Assembly (NCBI GenBank): GCA_963822705.1
Contig: CAWGIX010000011.1
Span: 124,001-188,000, forward strand
DNA from: CAVRQM01 sp963822705
Lineage (GTDB): Bacteria > Pseudomonadota > Alphaproteobacteria > Acetobacterales > Acetobacteraceae
Direction of reading: 5' to 3'
Length of the DNA stretch: 64,000 nucleotides
The position numbers were made by a program, and so were the translations under genes. The notes beneath the pieces were generated by a model. That model made no database searches. It saw only the letters and a list, made by a program, of their open reading frames with translations, and was not told the origin of the DNA. This document shows positions 39,182-47,652 of the stretch, in pieces; positions within the stretch are counted from its first letter, which is position 1; each line of letters begins with the position of its first letter.

Positions 39182-39972
39182 ATGGACGCCAGCCCCGCGC
39201 TCGCGCCGCCGCCCTCGCCGGCCCCCGCTTTGCCGCAGAGGGGACGCGGCCTGCACCGTTTCGCCAATCCCGGGCGTTTTCTCCGCCTGTCCGGCCGCGT
39301 CCTGCCCCCGCTCGCCGCCGCCGCGGTCGCGCTGACCCTCGTGGGCGTCGGCTGGGGCCTGTTCTTCTCCCCGGCCGACTACCAGCAGGGCGATACCGTC
39401 CGCATCATGTACCTCCACGTCCCGCCGCCTGGCTCGCCTCGATGGGCTATGTGGCGCTCGCGGGATGCTCGGTGGCCTCGCTGGTCTGGCGCCATCCGCT
39501 GGCCGATCTGGCCGCGGTGGAAATCGGCCCGGTGGGGGCTGCCGCGACCGCGCTGTGCCTGGTCACCGGAAGCCTGTGGGGGCGGCCGACCTGGGGGGCG
39601 TGGTGGGTATGGGATGCCCGGCTCACCTCGGTGCTGGTGCTGTTCTTCCTCTATCTCGGCCACATCGCCCTGGTGCGCGCGTTCGACGACCCCGAGCGCG
39701 GCTACCGCTCGGGCGCCATCCTGGCCCTGGTCGGCGTGGTCAACCTGCCGATCATCAAATTCTCCGTCGATTGGTGGAACACCCTTCACCAGCGGGCCAG
39801 TATATCGTTGCTCGGTTCCAGCCATATGCCGCCCAGCATGGGAATCCGCTGCTCATCGCCGCCCTCGGCTTTACCCTGGGCTTCCTGGCCCTGGTGCTGG
39901 CGCGCACGCGCGCGGCGATCATGGAGCGGCGCATCCGCTCCCTGCTGCATGGCAAAGGCGCACGCGGCATGA
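39182..39972 (+). CDS. ccmC: Heme exporter/handling protein CcmC, three frame breaks
   Basis: Membrane protein that loads heme onto CcmE for cytochrome c maturation. About 262 residues. N-terminal helix LPPLAAAAVALTLVGVGWGL, heme-side His in MYLHVP, WWD motif WGAWWVWDARLTS, then YLGHIALVRAF and the conserved SVDWWNTLHQ. Frame breaks near 39424 (a C-run between HVP and AAWLASMGY), 39832 and 39955. The stop at 39970-39972 overlaps the ccmD start. The exact start is uncertain; ATG 39182 precedes a proline-rich leader. It opens the ccm operon 120 bases after the flavoprotein gene. Confidence 0.87.
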
Positions 39973-40113
39973 CGCACCTGCCGTTCATCGTCGCCGCCTA
40001 CGCTCATTGCCCTGGTCGTCATACTCTGGCTCGTGATCGATACGGCGTTGCGCACCGGGCGCGCAAAGCGAAGGCTGGCAGCGGTCGACCCCCGGGCGGA
40101 ACGGCGGGGATGA
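39969..40113 (+). CDS. ccmD: Heme exporter protein CcmD, one frame break
   Basis: Very small single-helix protein, about 47 residues: MTHLPFIVAAYA, then after a one-base break near 40003 LIALVVILWLVIDTALRTGR and a basic tail ending in RAERRG. CcmD stabilises the CcmC-CcmE complex. It overlaps ccmC (ATGA at 39969) and ccmE (ATGA at 40110), which fixes both ends. Because of its size and the break it is easily missed. Confidence 0.8.
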
Positions 40114-40607
40114 CCCGCAAGCGCCGCCGCCTGGCTGTGCTGGTCGTGTGCGGCCTGGGCCTGGGATCGGCTGCGGCGCTGACCATTTCCGCCATGGGCG
40201 ACAGCATGACGTTTTTCCTCGCCCCCTCCGACGTGGCCGCAAAACACCCGCCGCCGGGGCGCGATTTCCGCCTCGGCGGGCTGGTCGAGGCCGGCAGCCT
40301 GTTCCGATCCGAGCACGACGGCGAGCCGTCCGCCCGTTTCGCCGTGACCGACGGGAAGGGCACCGTGGAGGTGAACTACGTGGGGATCCTGCCCGACCTG
40401 TTCCGCGAGGGGCAGGGCATCGTGGCGCTCGGCAGCCTGGCGCCGGACGGCACGTTCCGCGCCCAGGAAGTGCTGGCCAAGCACGACGAGAACTATATGC
40501 CCAAGGAAGTCGCCGACGCGCTGAAGAAATCCGGCCGCTGGCGCCCCGATCAGGGTCCGCCCTCCGCCGCCGCGTTGGCCGCCATCGCGAAAGCCGGCGG
40601 CTCGTGA
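40110..40607 (+). CDS. ccmE: Cytochrome c maturation heme chaperone CcmE
   Basis: Periplasmic heme chaperone of 165 residues, intact. One N-terminal anchor helix (RRLAVLVVCGLGLGSAAALT), an OB-fold (FRLGGLVEAGSLF, VNYVGILPDLFREGQGIVAL) and the heme-binding LAKHDENYMPKE with His125 and Tyr129. It takes heme from CcmC and passes it to CcmF. ATG 40110 overlaps the ccmD stop and its own stop overlaps the GTG of ccmF. Confidence 0.93.
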   Translation: MTRKRRRLAVLVVCGLGLGSAAALTISAMGDSMTFFLAPSDVAAKHPPPGRDFRLGGLVEAGSLFRSEHDGEPSARFAVTDGKGTVEVNYVGILPDLFREGQGIVALGSLAPDGTFRAQEVLAKHDENYMPKEVADALKKSGRWRPDQGPPSAAALAAIAKAGGS

Positions 40608-42585
40608 CCGAACCATCCATCCCCGAACTCGGCCATTTCGCGCTGGCGCTGGCCGTCGCGTTCGGATTTGCACAGGCGGTGCTGCCGCTCTGGGGCGCGC
40701 ATCGGCGTGACGCACGACTGATAGCGGCGGCGCCCGCCATCGCCATCGGTCAGTTCGTGGCTCTGGTGGCCTCGTTCCTGTGCCTGGTCACGAGCGCCGT
40801 CACCGACGATTTTTCGGTCAAGAACATCGCCGAGAACAGCCACACCCTGAAGCCGCTGCTCTACAAGATCACCGGCGTCTGGGGCGACCACGAGGGCTCG
40901 ATCCTGCTCTGGTGCTTGATCCTGGCCTGCTGCGGCGCCGCCGTCGCGGCGTTCGGCACCAGATTGCCTTCGGCGCTGCGTGCCCGTGTGCTCGGGGTGA
41001 TGGGCCTGTCGTCGTGCGGGTTCCAGTTGTTCTGCCTGCTGGAGAGCAATCCATTCGTCCGTCTGTGGCCGCCGCCGATCAACGGGCGGGACATGAACCC
41101 GCTGCTGCAGGACCTTGGCCTCGCCATCCACCCGCCGATTCTCTATCTCGGGTATGTCGGGTTCTCGATCCCGTTCGCTTTCGCCGTGGCCGCGCTGATC
41201 GAGGGCCGGGTCGATGCCGCGTGGGGCCGCTGGGTCCGCCCCTGGGCGCTGACGGCCTGGTGCTTTCTCACCGGCGGCATCGCGCTGGGCTCCTGGTGGG
41301 CGTATTACGAGCTGGGCTGGGGCGGGTTCTGGTTCTGGGACCCGGTGGAAAACGCCTCGTTGCTGCCGTGGCTGACCGGCACCGCGCTGCTGCACTCGGC
41401 AATCGTGGTGGAAAAGCGCGAGGCGCTGCGGGTGTGGACGGTGCTGCTGGCGATCGGCACTTTTTCGCTCAGCCTCTCCGGCACTTTTTTGGTCCGCTCC
41501 GGGATTCTCAACTCGGTGCACGCGTTCGCCCAGGACCCGGCGCGCGGGCGTGTTCATCCTGGGATTGCTGGCGCTGGTGATCGGCGGCTCGCTGCTGCTG
41601 TTCGCGCTGCGGGCGCCGGTGCTGGCCGCGTCGGGCATTTTCGCGCCGATCTCGCGCGAGGGCGCCCTGGTGCTGAACAACATTCTGTTGTGCTCGATCG
41701 CCGCGGTGGTGCTGACCGGGACCACGTTCCCGCTTTTTGCCGATCTCTTGCTGGGTCAAAAATTTTCCGTCGGGAGCGCCGTTCTTCAACGCCACGGTGC
41801 TGCCGCTCGCGGTCCCGGGGTTCGCCGCCATGTCCGTGGGACCGATGCTGCCCTGGAAGCGCGCCGTCCCTCGCGCCCGCCCTGTCGCGCCTGTGGTGGG
41901 CGGCGCTGGCGGCGCTGGCCATCGGCCTCGCCGCCTCGCTCCGCGCCAGGTTGCTGCCCGCGATTGCGTTCGCCGCCGCCGCCTGGCTGATTCTCGGGCG
42001 CTCGCCGACATCGCGGCGCGGGCGCAGATGTTCCGGCTTTCCGCTCACGACAGCCTTGCGCGGCTCGGCGGGCTGCGGCGCGGAACGTTTGGCGCCGCCA
42101 TCGCCCATGCCGGGCTCGGCGTGACCATCGCCGGCATCGCGGGGATGTCGCTGGCCAGAAACCGCATCGTCCTGCTCCGCCCGGGCGAGGCCACCAACTT
42201 GGCCGGCTACGAGTGGCGCTGCGCGGCCTGCCGATGACCGTGCCGGCCCGAACTTTTTCCGCCCGCGTGGCGACCATCGACGTGAGCCGGCGACGGCAAG
42301 CCGGTCGTGGTCCTGGCCCCCGAGCGGCGCAGCTTTCCGGTGCAGCAGGTGACCACGACCGAGGCAAAGATCAGCACCAATCTTTTTCGTGACCTGTATG
42401 CCGTGCTGGGCGACGAGCGGGACGGTGCCGCGGTGTTGCGGCTGCACTGGAATTTTCTGGCGCCCTGGATCTGGCTGGGCGCGCTGATCATGGCTTTTGG
42501 CGGCCTGCTGTCCTTATCCGACCGGCGGCTGCGAATCGGCGCCCCGGCCCGCCGCCCGGTGCCGGCCGAGGCGGCGCGCGCATGA
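40604..42585 (+). CDS. ccmF: Heme lyase CcmF, multiple frame breaks
   Basis: Large membrane protein of about 660 residues that ligates heme to apocytochrome c. Clear marks: KITGVWGDHEGSILLWCLIL, INGRDMNPLLQDLGLAIHPP, the WWD motif WGGFWFWDPVENASLLPWL, VRSGILNSVHAFAQDP, and C-terminal VLAPERRSFPVQQVTTTEAK with LAPWIWLGALIMAFGGLLSL. At least five frame changes lie between about 41545 and 42300, yet the translated pieces remain in order and conserved. Start GTG 40604 overlaps the ccmE stop and TGA 42583-42585 overlaps the ccmG start. This is the most error-dense housekeeping gene of the window. Confidence 0.88.
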
Positions 42586-43113
42586 ACCGCCGCGACGTGC
42601 TGTTGCTCGCCCCGCTCGGCGTGGCCGCCGCCGCCGGTGCCGGCTTTTGGGCCATGCTGGAGGGCATGGAGCCGGCACGTTTCGACACGCGCGCCGTGCA
42701 GTCGCCGTTGGTCGGCAAGCACGTTCCTGCTTTTGCGCTTCCCGGCCTGACCGACGGCTCGACCTCGCACTCGGGCGCCCCGTGCTGGTCAACTTTTTCG
42801 CCAGCGGTGCGTGCCCTGCGTGGACGAGGCCGCCACCTTGATGGACCTCAAGGACGCCGGGGTGCCCATCATCGGCATCGCGTACAAGGACAAGCCGGAC
42901 GCCACCGCGGCGTTCTTGGCCGAACACGGCGATCCGTACCAGAAACTCACCAGCGACGCGCCCGGGCTCGTGGCCATCGACTTCGGCGTCTACGGCGTGC
43001 CGGAAACGTATCTGGTAGACGCATCCGGTATCGTGCGCTGGAAGTATGCCGGCGCCCTGACCCCGGCCCTGATCGCCGGCGAAGTCTCGCCGCTGCTGAA
43101 AAGGTATGCATGA
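42582..43113 (+). CDS. ccmG: Thiol:disulfide interchange protein CcmG/DsbE, two frame breaks
   Basis: Membrane-anchored thioredoxin-like reductant for apocytochrome c, about 177 residues. N-terminal helix VLLLAPLGVAAAAGAGFWAM, FALPGLTDG, then after a break near 42778 PVLVNFFAS. A missing T near 42812 would give WCVPCVDEA, the expected redox motif; as sequenced the motif is split between frames. The rest (VPIIGIAYKDKPDATAAFLA, YGVPETYLVDASGIVRWKYA) is in one frame to TGA 43113. Overlaps ccmF and ccmH by four bases each. Confidence 0.87.
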
Positions 43114-43571
43114 GACGTACGGTGCTCGCGGTGCTGCTGGCGGCCGGGGTGGCGGTCCCGATGGCGGCTCCGGCCTGGGCGATTTCCGACCCGTCGGAGG
43201 CGCTGCACGACCCGGCGCAGGAGGCGCGGGCGGAAGCGATCGGCAGGCAGTTGCGGTGTCTGGTGTGCCAGAACGAGAGCATCGAGGACAGCGCCGCCGA
43301 TCTGGCGCGGGATCTGCGAAAGATCGTGCGCCAGCGGGTGGCGGCGGGCGACAGCGACCGCGCCATCGTGGACTGGCTGGTGGCGCGCTACGGCAATTTC
43401 GTGCGCCTGTCCCCGCCGCTGACGCCGGTTACGGTCTTTTTGTGGGGCTCTCCGGTATTGGCTCTGCTGGTCGGCGCCGCCGCGGTGGTATTCTCACGCG
43501 GCCGGAGCGAACCGCCCGCACCGCTGGATCAAGCTGAAAAATCCCGGCTGGAGCGGCTGCTGAACACGTGA
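43110..43571 (+). CDS. ccmH: Cytochrome c-type biogenesis protein CcmH
   Basis: Intact 153-residue protein with a signal sequence (VLAVLLAAGVAVPMAAPAWA), the redox motif LRCLVCQNESIEDS (Cys50, Cys53), a conserved DWLVARYGNFVRLSPP segment and a C-terminal helix. It reduces apocytochrome c together with CcmG before heme attachment. ATG 43110 overlaps the ccmG stop. A repeat-like inverted sequence separates it from ccmI. Confidence 0.92.
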   Translation: MRRTVLAVLLAAGVAVPMAAPAWAISDPSEALHDPAQEARAEAIGRQLRCLVCQNESIEDSAADLARDLRKIVRQRVAAGDSDRAIVDWLVARYGNFVRLSPPLTPVTVFLWGSPVLALLVGAAAVVFSRGRSEPPAPLDQAEKSRLERLLNT

Positions 43572-43591
43572 CGCCGGCGGATCGGAAGGAG

Positions 43592-43690
43592 CCTCACCCC
43601 AACTCTCTCCCAGAGGCAGAGGGAGCAGCCTCTGCACCCCCTCCCCCGCTGGGGGCTTGGGCGCCGAAGCGGACCAAGGCCGGGGTGAGG
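43592..43690. repeat. Inverted repeat element between ccmH and ccmI
   Basis: CCTCACCCC at 43592-43600 is matched by GGGGTGAGG at 43682-43690, and the inner arms contain CT-rich and AG-rich tracts that can also pair (CTCTCCC with GGGAG, CCCCCGCTGGGGG). The total is about 99 bases. Intergenic elements beginning CCTCACCCC are common in GC-rich proteobacterial genomes, and this looks like one copy, but no second copy is seen in the window. Confidence 0.55.
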
Positions 43691-43724
43691 GGCATCCAGC
43701 AGGTCAGGGCTTTTGAGCGGTGGT

Positions 43725-44450
43725 ATGACCCTGGCGGCGCTGATCCTGCTGGCGGCGATCGCGCTGCTGCCGCTCGGCTTCGCGCTCCGCCGCGGGGCCG
43801 CGGGCCGAGGGAGGCGGGAAGCGGCATTGGCGCTGCACCGTGCGCAGCTGGCCGAACTCGACCGCGACCGGGCAGAGGGACGCATCGGCGCGGCCGAGCA
43901 TGCCACGGCCGTGCTGGAGGTGCAGCGCCGGTTGCTTGCGGCCGACGCGCTGCCCGAAGCGGCTGCCCCGGCGTCCAGCCGCTGGCCCATCCTCGCGGCG
44001 GTGTTCGTCGTGCCCGTCGCCGGGTTCGCGCTTTATGTTGGGTCGCAGGGTCGCCCCGACCTTCCCGGGGCGCCGATGTCGGCGCGGATGGCGAACGCCG
44101 ATGCCGAAGGGCACGCGACCTCCATGCTGGTCGCCATGCTGCGCGCAAAACTGGCCGAGCCCGGACTCGACCCGGAGCAGGCACGAAAGGGCTACGTCTA
44201 TCTAGGCAATGCGGAGGATTCACTCGGGCACCTGCCCGCAGCCGCCGCGGCCTGGCGGCAGGCGGTGCGGCTGCGCTTCGACCCGGCAATGGCCGCGCTT
44301 GCGGCCGAGGCGCAGACGCGGGTCGATGGCGGTCGCGTCAGCCCGGATTCGGCGGCGCTGTTCGCCCAGGCGCTCGCCCAGGCGCCCGGGAACGCGCCGT
44401 GGCGCGGGATCGCCGAACAGCGGCTGAAATCGGCGGACCTCCCGCACTGA
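43725..44450 (+). CDS. ccmI: Cytochrome c maturation protein CcmI
   Basis: Apocytochrome c chaperone, 241 residues, intact. It has the expected two N-terminal membrane helices (LAALILLAAIALLPLGFALR and PILAAVFVVPVAGFALYV) around a coiled-coil-like loop (HRAQLAELDRDRAEGRIGAA), and a C-terminal TPR-like domain (YLGNAEDSLGHLPAAAAAWR). I start at ATG 43725; a TTG at 43713 would add four residues. It closes the ccm operon. Confidence 0.88.
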   Translation: MTLAALILLAAIALLPLGFALRRGAAGRGRREAALALHRAQLAELDRDRAEGRIGAAEHATAVLEVQRRLLAADALPEAAAPASSRWPILAAVFVVPVAGFALYVGSQGRPDLPGAPMSARMANADAEGHATSMLVAMLRAKLAEPGLDPEQARKGYVYLGNAEDSLGHLPAAAAAWRQAVRLRFDPAMAALAAEAQTRVDGGRVSPDSAALFAQALAQAPGNAPWRGIAEQRLKSADLPH

Positions 44451-44532
44451 GTTGTACGGGCCGGCATCTGCGGTCCAGAACTGCCGCACCGCCGCGAGCG
44501 ATCGGTTGCCCTCGACCGGAGAAAAGAATTCC

Positions 44533-44568
44533 TTGACCTGGGGAATGGGTTTTGTTAGCTTCACTAAC
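44533..44568 (+). promoter_or_regulatory. Sigma70-like promoter with a GTTAG/CTAAC palindrome
   Basis: TTGACC at 44533-44538, a 17-base spacer and TAGCTT at 44556-44561 form a good promoter candidate in a locally AT-rich stretch. The -10 element lies inside a perfect inverted repeat, GTTAG at 44554-44558, five bases, CTAAC at 44564-44568, which is in the right place for a repressor operator. It faces the lineage-specific gene starting near 44591. Confidence 0.5.
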
Positions 44569-44590
44569 GATATTGATTTACCCGCCCCCG

Positions 44591-45309
44591 TTGCCGCCAA
44601 ACCCCACCATCTCGGACCGCTTTGCCCAGATGATCGTGGGGATGAGCATCGCGGTGGGGGCGAAGATGCCTCGGGACCAGTCTCGGGCGCCGGTGCTGAT
44701 CCTGCTCTGGTGGCGGCTGCAACGCCTCAAGGCCCGGTTCCTGGCCCTGGCCGCCCGGGCCCGGGCGGGTCCGCTGCCGCCGCCCCGCACGCGCCAGCCC
44801 GGAACCAGGCCCCGCCCCGGACCTGGGCCCGGACCTGGGCCCCACCTGGGCCCGGACCCGGGCCCGGACCAGAACACCGCAAGCCGCAGCAGCGGCTGCC
44901 GCACAAGCTGGGCTGGCTGGTGGCGATGCTGGGCTGGGAGGTGAACCTCAGCAACCTGCTGCAGAAACTTCTGGCCGATCCGGAGATGCAGGAGTTGCTC
45001 CGCAACGCCCCGCAGGCCGGGCGACTGCTGCGGCCGCTGTGCCGGATGCTGGGAGTGCAACCCGACCCCAAGATCCTGCCCCCGCCGCCGCCCCGTCCGC
45101 CCCGGGTCAGGCCGGCTCCTCCCGACTTGGGGAAGATCGGGCCGGACCCCGCCGCACCGGTCCCGACCGAACCGGCCGAAAAGCCGATCCGAAAGCGTCC
45201 GCTCCGCACCGAGGCGCGCACGCGAAAACCGAAGTGGACCTACCCCGGCACGGAGTGGAGGAAGTGGGGCGGTTTCTGGTTCCCCGCGCCGATCCGAAAA
45301 CCTACCTGA
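44591..45309 (+). CDS. Acetobacteraceae-type Pro/Gly-rich protein of unknown function, one frame break
   Basis: About 239 residues. The N-terminal part (SDRFAQMIVGMSIAVGAK, VLILLWWRLQRLKARFLALA) is hydrophobic/basic. The middle is a Gly-Pro repeat in which the frame changes between about 44820 and 44870. The C-terminal domain reads LGWLVAMLGWEVNLSNLLQK, LLADPEMQELLRNAPQAGR and LLRPLCRMLGV, followed by a Pro-rich tail and an aromatic end (KWTYPGTEWRKWGGFWFP). I recognise the LADPEM...LRPLCRMLGV pattern as typical of uncharacterised proteins of Acetobacteraceae. Start TTG 44591 or ATG 44630. No function known. Confidence 0.65.
44817..44870 (+). repeat. 12-bp GGCCCGGACCTG-type tandem repeat inside a coding region
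   Basis: About four and a half imperfect copies of a 12-base unit (GGGCCCGGACCT and variants) encode the Gly-Pro stretch. Unit length is a multiple of three, so gain or loss of whole units keeps frame; the frame change here needs a smaller indel. Confidence 0.65.
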
Positions 45310-45389
45310 CTGGGCCGCCTGCCTAGGCACGTCCTAATTATTACATATCAGATACAAAACTGATCCTTCGTTCTGAACGGCGCCTCTCG

Positions 45390-46369
45390 TTACTGCTCCG
45401 GTGGCGGCACCACGATCGTAGGATTTGGCACAGATCGAGGTCCGACAGATCACGGTCGGACAAGCTTGCCCCCGTAGACAATTTGAGCCGAGAAGCGGCA
45501 GGTGCCGGGGGGGCGGTTCACGGTCACGCCGAATTCGCGCAAGTCCTCCAGCGACTGCGCCGCCAGCAGGTCCGATCCGCGCTCGCCGCTGCCCTGCGGG
45601 AACACGAACAGATGCTGTACGACGTGTCCGGAGTGGTTGTGTACCGTGACTTGGGTCGCTCTCGTACCGGCAGCGGCCGAGGCCAGAGAGGGCAGCGGCA
45701 TCAGTGCGTCCGTCGTCGTCCAGCCCGGTCGCACGATCACCCCGTGCAGCCCGCATAAATCCAGGTTGCGCCGTTCCTCGGCGCTGCGGTTGTCGAACAC
45801 CACCCGCAGATCGGCCAGGCAGTCGCCGTGATAGGTCAACGTGGTGCGCTCGCCCGCCGACAAACTGCCGTCGGGGAGCAGGTCGTCGCCCCAGTCGCCT
45901 GCATCGGCGGGCGCGATCAGAAACCTGCTGGATCGGCCGCGGCGAGGCGTTGATCAGCAGCACCTGATGCGCGCCGCCCTGCGCCGCCGGCGGCACCACC
46001 GCAGCACTGCCGTCGAAAACCAGTTTTTGCGCGCGGCATATGTCCACGCCATGCCGTTCCTCATGGCTGGCATCGTCGTAGACGACCTCGATATCCACGG
46101 TGCAAGCCGCCACGTCGCCGAGCCGCAACCGCCTGGTCTGTCCGGGCTCGATGGTGGAGTTCGCCGAGCCGGTCGTCGCCCCAGGAATTGCTGCCGACAG
46201 GCGAAACATAAAGCTCGTTCACCGGCCGGCGCGCCTGGTCGGTGACGGTGATGGTGCGACTGTCCCTCGCCGCCGCAACGGCGGATGTCGGCGCCGGTGC
46301 GACAATGCCGGCGGCCAGACCGAACAGCACAACAAATACGGCCCGCGGCGCGATCATGTCCGAGCCCAT
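45390..46369 (-). CDS. Secreted protein with three tandem ~80-residue domains, four frame breaks
   Basis: About 325 residues. Signal peptide MIAPRAVFVVLFGLAAGIVA (start ATG 46357, or 46369 four residues earlier). Three repeats follow. Repeat 1: VNELYVSPVGSNSWGDDRLG ... CTVDIEVVYDD ... VDIC. Repeat 2: IQQVFLIAPADAGDWGDDLL ... CLADLRVVFDN ... LDLC. Repeat 3: VVQHLFVFPQGSGERGSDLL ... CRFSAQIVYGG ... LDLC. Each keeps a W/R-G-D-D-L turn and two Cys that could form one disulfide per domain. Breaks lie near 46165, 45925, 45472 and 45420; the repaired end reads CQNPTIVVPPPEQ with TAA at 45390-45392. Probably periplasmic; function unknown. Confidence 0.65.
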
Positions 46370-46459
46370 GGCCCAATACAGAGGTATGTTGTCCTTATGG
46401 CCGTTGCCACAGGGGAAGCAAGTGCTTGCGCACCACAGGGCAAGACCCAATTCGGCTGC

Positions 46460-46609
46460 ATGGACGATGCATCCGACACGCCGCCTCCCGAGCCACCCGA
46501 CACGGTCGACCAATCAAAACCCATGCCGAAGGAAATCGGCGGTCCACCGGGTCCCGAGCCGACCCGCTATGGCGACTGGGAGCACAAGGGCCGCTGCACG
46601 GATTTCTGA
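46460..46609 (+). CDS. DUF1674 protein, succinate dehydrogenase assembly factor 4-like
   Basis: Small protein of 49 residues ending PKEIGGPPGPEPTRYGDWEH and KGRCTDF, the conserved C-terminus of DUF1674/SDHAF4 proteins, which protect flavinylated SdhA during assembly in mitochondria and alphaproteobacteria. An ATG at 46397 would add 21 residues without family resemblance, so I favour ATG 46460. It is divergent from the triple-domain protein and convergent with the ribose-type permease. No sdh genes are in the window. Confidence 0.8.
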   Translation: MDDASDTPPPEPPDTVDQSKPMPKEIGGPPGPEPTRYGDWEHKGRCTDF

Positions 46610-46642
46610 GGCCGGTGAAAAAGTGGCGTGCGCTGACCCACC

Positions 46643-47652
46643 CTACGCCGTGCCGCCCTCGCGGCCGGCGCGGCTGCGCTGGTATTTGACCAGCTGATCA
46701 AGACCACGGCCAAAACGATGACCGCTCCGGTGACGAACGTGCTCCAGGTCTCGTCGATGCCGAAGAAGATGATTCCGCTGCTGATCACCTGAATGATGAG
46801 CATGCCCACCACGGCCCCGATCACCGTGCCGGAACCGCCGGACAGCGGGGTGCCGCCGATGATTGCGGCGGCAATGACGGTGAGCGCGAAATCCGCGCCC
46901 TCCTGCGGATCGATGGCACCCCGGAAACCGACATACATCGCGCCGGACAGGCCGGCAGATCGCCCCCATCAGCACCAGGGTCTGCAATTTCACCAGCGCG
47001 CCGGGAATGCCGGCCAGCCGTGCCGCCTCCGGGTTGCTGCCTACCGCCTGGACCCGATAGCCGAAGCGGGTGCGTTTCAGCACTACGTGCAGCACGACCG
47101 CGAGCAGCACGAACACCAGCGCCACGACCGGCACGATCCCGAACACTTTGGCCGAGATCAGGGTAAAATAGCTGCTGGACTGGTCCGGCAGGCACCACCG
47201 CGCGGCCGCTGTTCACCACCAGCGACAGGCCCTCGAACATCGAAAACGTGCCCAGCGTGACGATGATCGTGGGCAACCGCAGCCCGACCGCCAGCAGCGC
47301 ATTCACCAGACCAAGCCCGCCGCCAAAAACCACGCCGGCCAAAGTCGCGAGCCACGGATTCAGGCCGGCGACCATGAGCAGTGCGGCGATGACGGCGGAG
47401 AAATTGAACATCCAGCCGACCGACAGATCGATTTCTCGGATCGCCAGCAGAAACACCATGCCCAGCGACAGCATGCCCTGGAACGTCGTATTGCCCAGAA
47501 TGGTGAGCAGGTTGATCGGATTGAGAAAGCGCGGCCGGGCCACGCCGATGACGACGATCATCGCCATCAAGCGCCACGATCACGCCGAGTTCGTCCGGCA
47601 GCCGGAGTAACCGGGAACGCCCCCGCGACCGACGCGAAAAGACCTCCGTCAC
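46643..47652 (-). CDS. Ribose-type ABC transporter permease (RbsC family), frame breaks
   Basis: Permease of the CUT2 sugar family, about 336 residues. Recognised pieces: AMIVVIGVARPRFLNPINLL, MLSLGMVFLLAIREIDLSVG, GLRLPTIIVTLGTFSMFEGL, RTRFGYRVQAVGSNPEAARL, AGIPGALVKLQTLVLMGAI and the end segment IIGGTPLSGGSGTVIGAVVG. Frame changes lie near 47568, 47185, 46960 and near the C-terminus. A GTG at 47652 in a GTGA context overlaps the likely ATPase stop. Its 3' end faces the DUF1674 gene. Confidence 0.83.

Noticed and set aside
39182..43113. ccm genes as pseudogenes
   Set aside because: Sequence on both sides of every break is conserved, including active-site motifs and four-base gene overlaps; true decay would also show substitutions and in-frame stops.
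44220..44600. 126-codon minus-strand frame over the end of ccmI
   Set aside because: Mostly antisense to conserved CcmI; no family resemblance and no ribosome-binding site.
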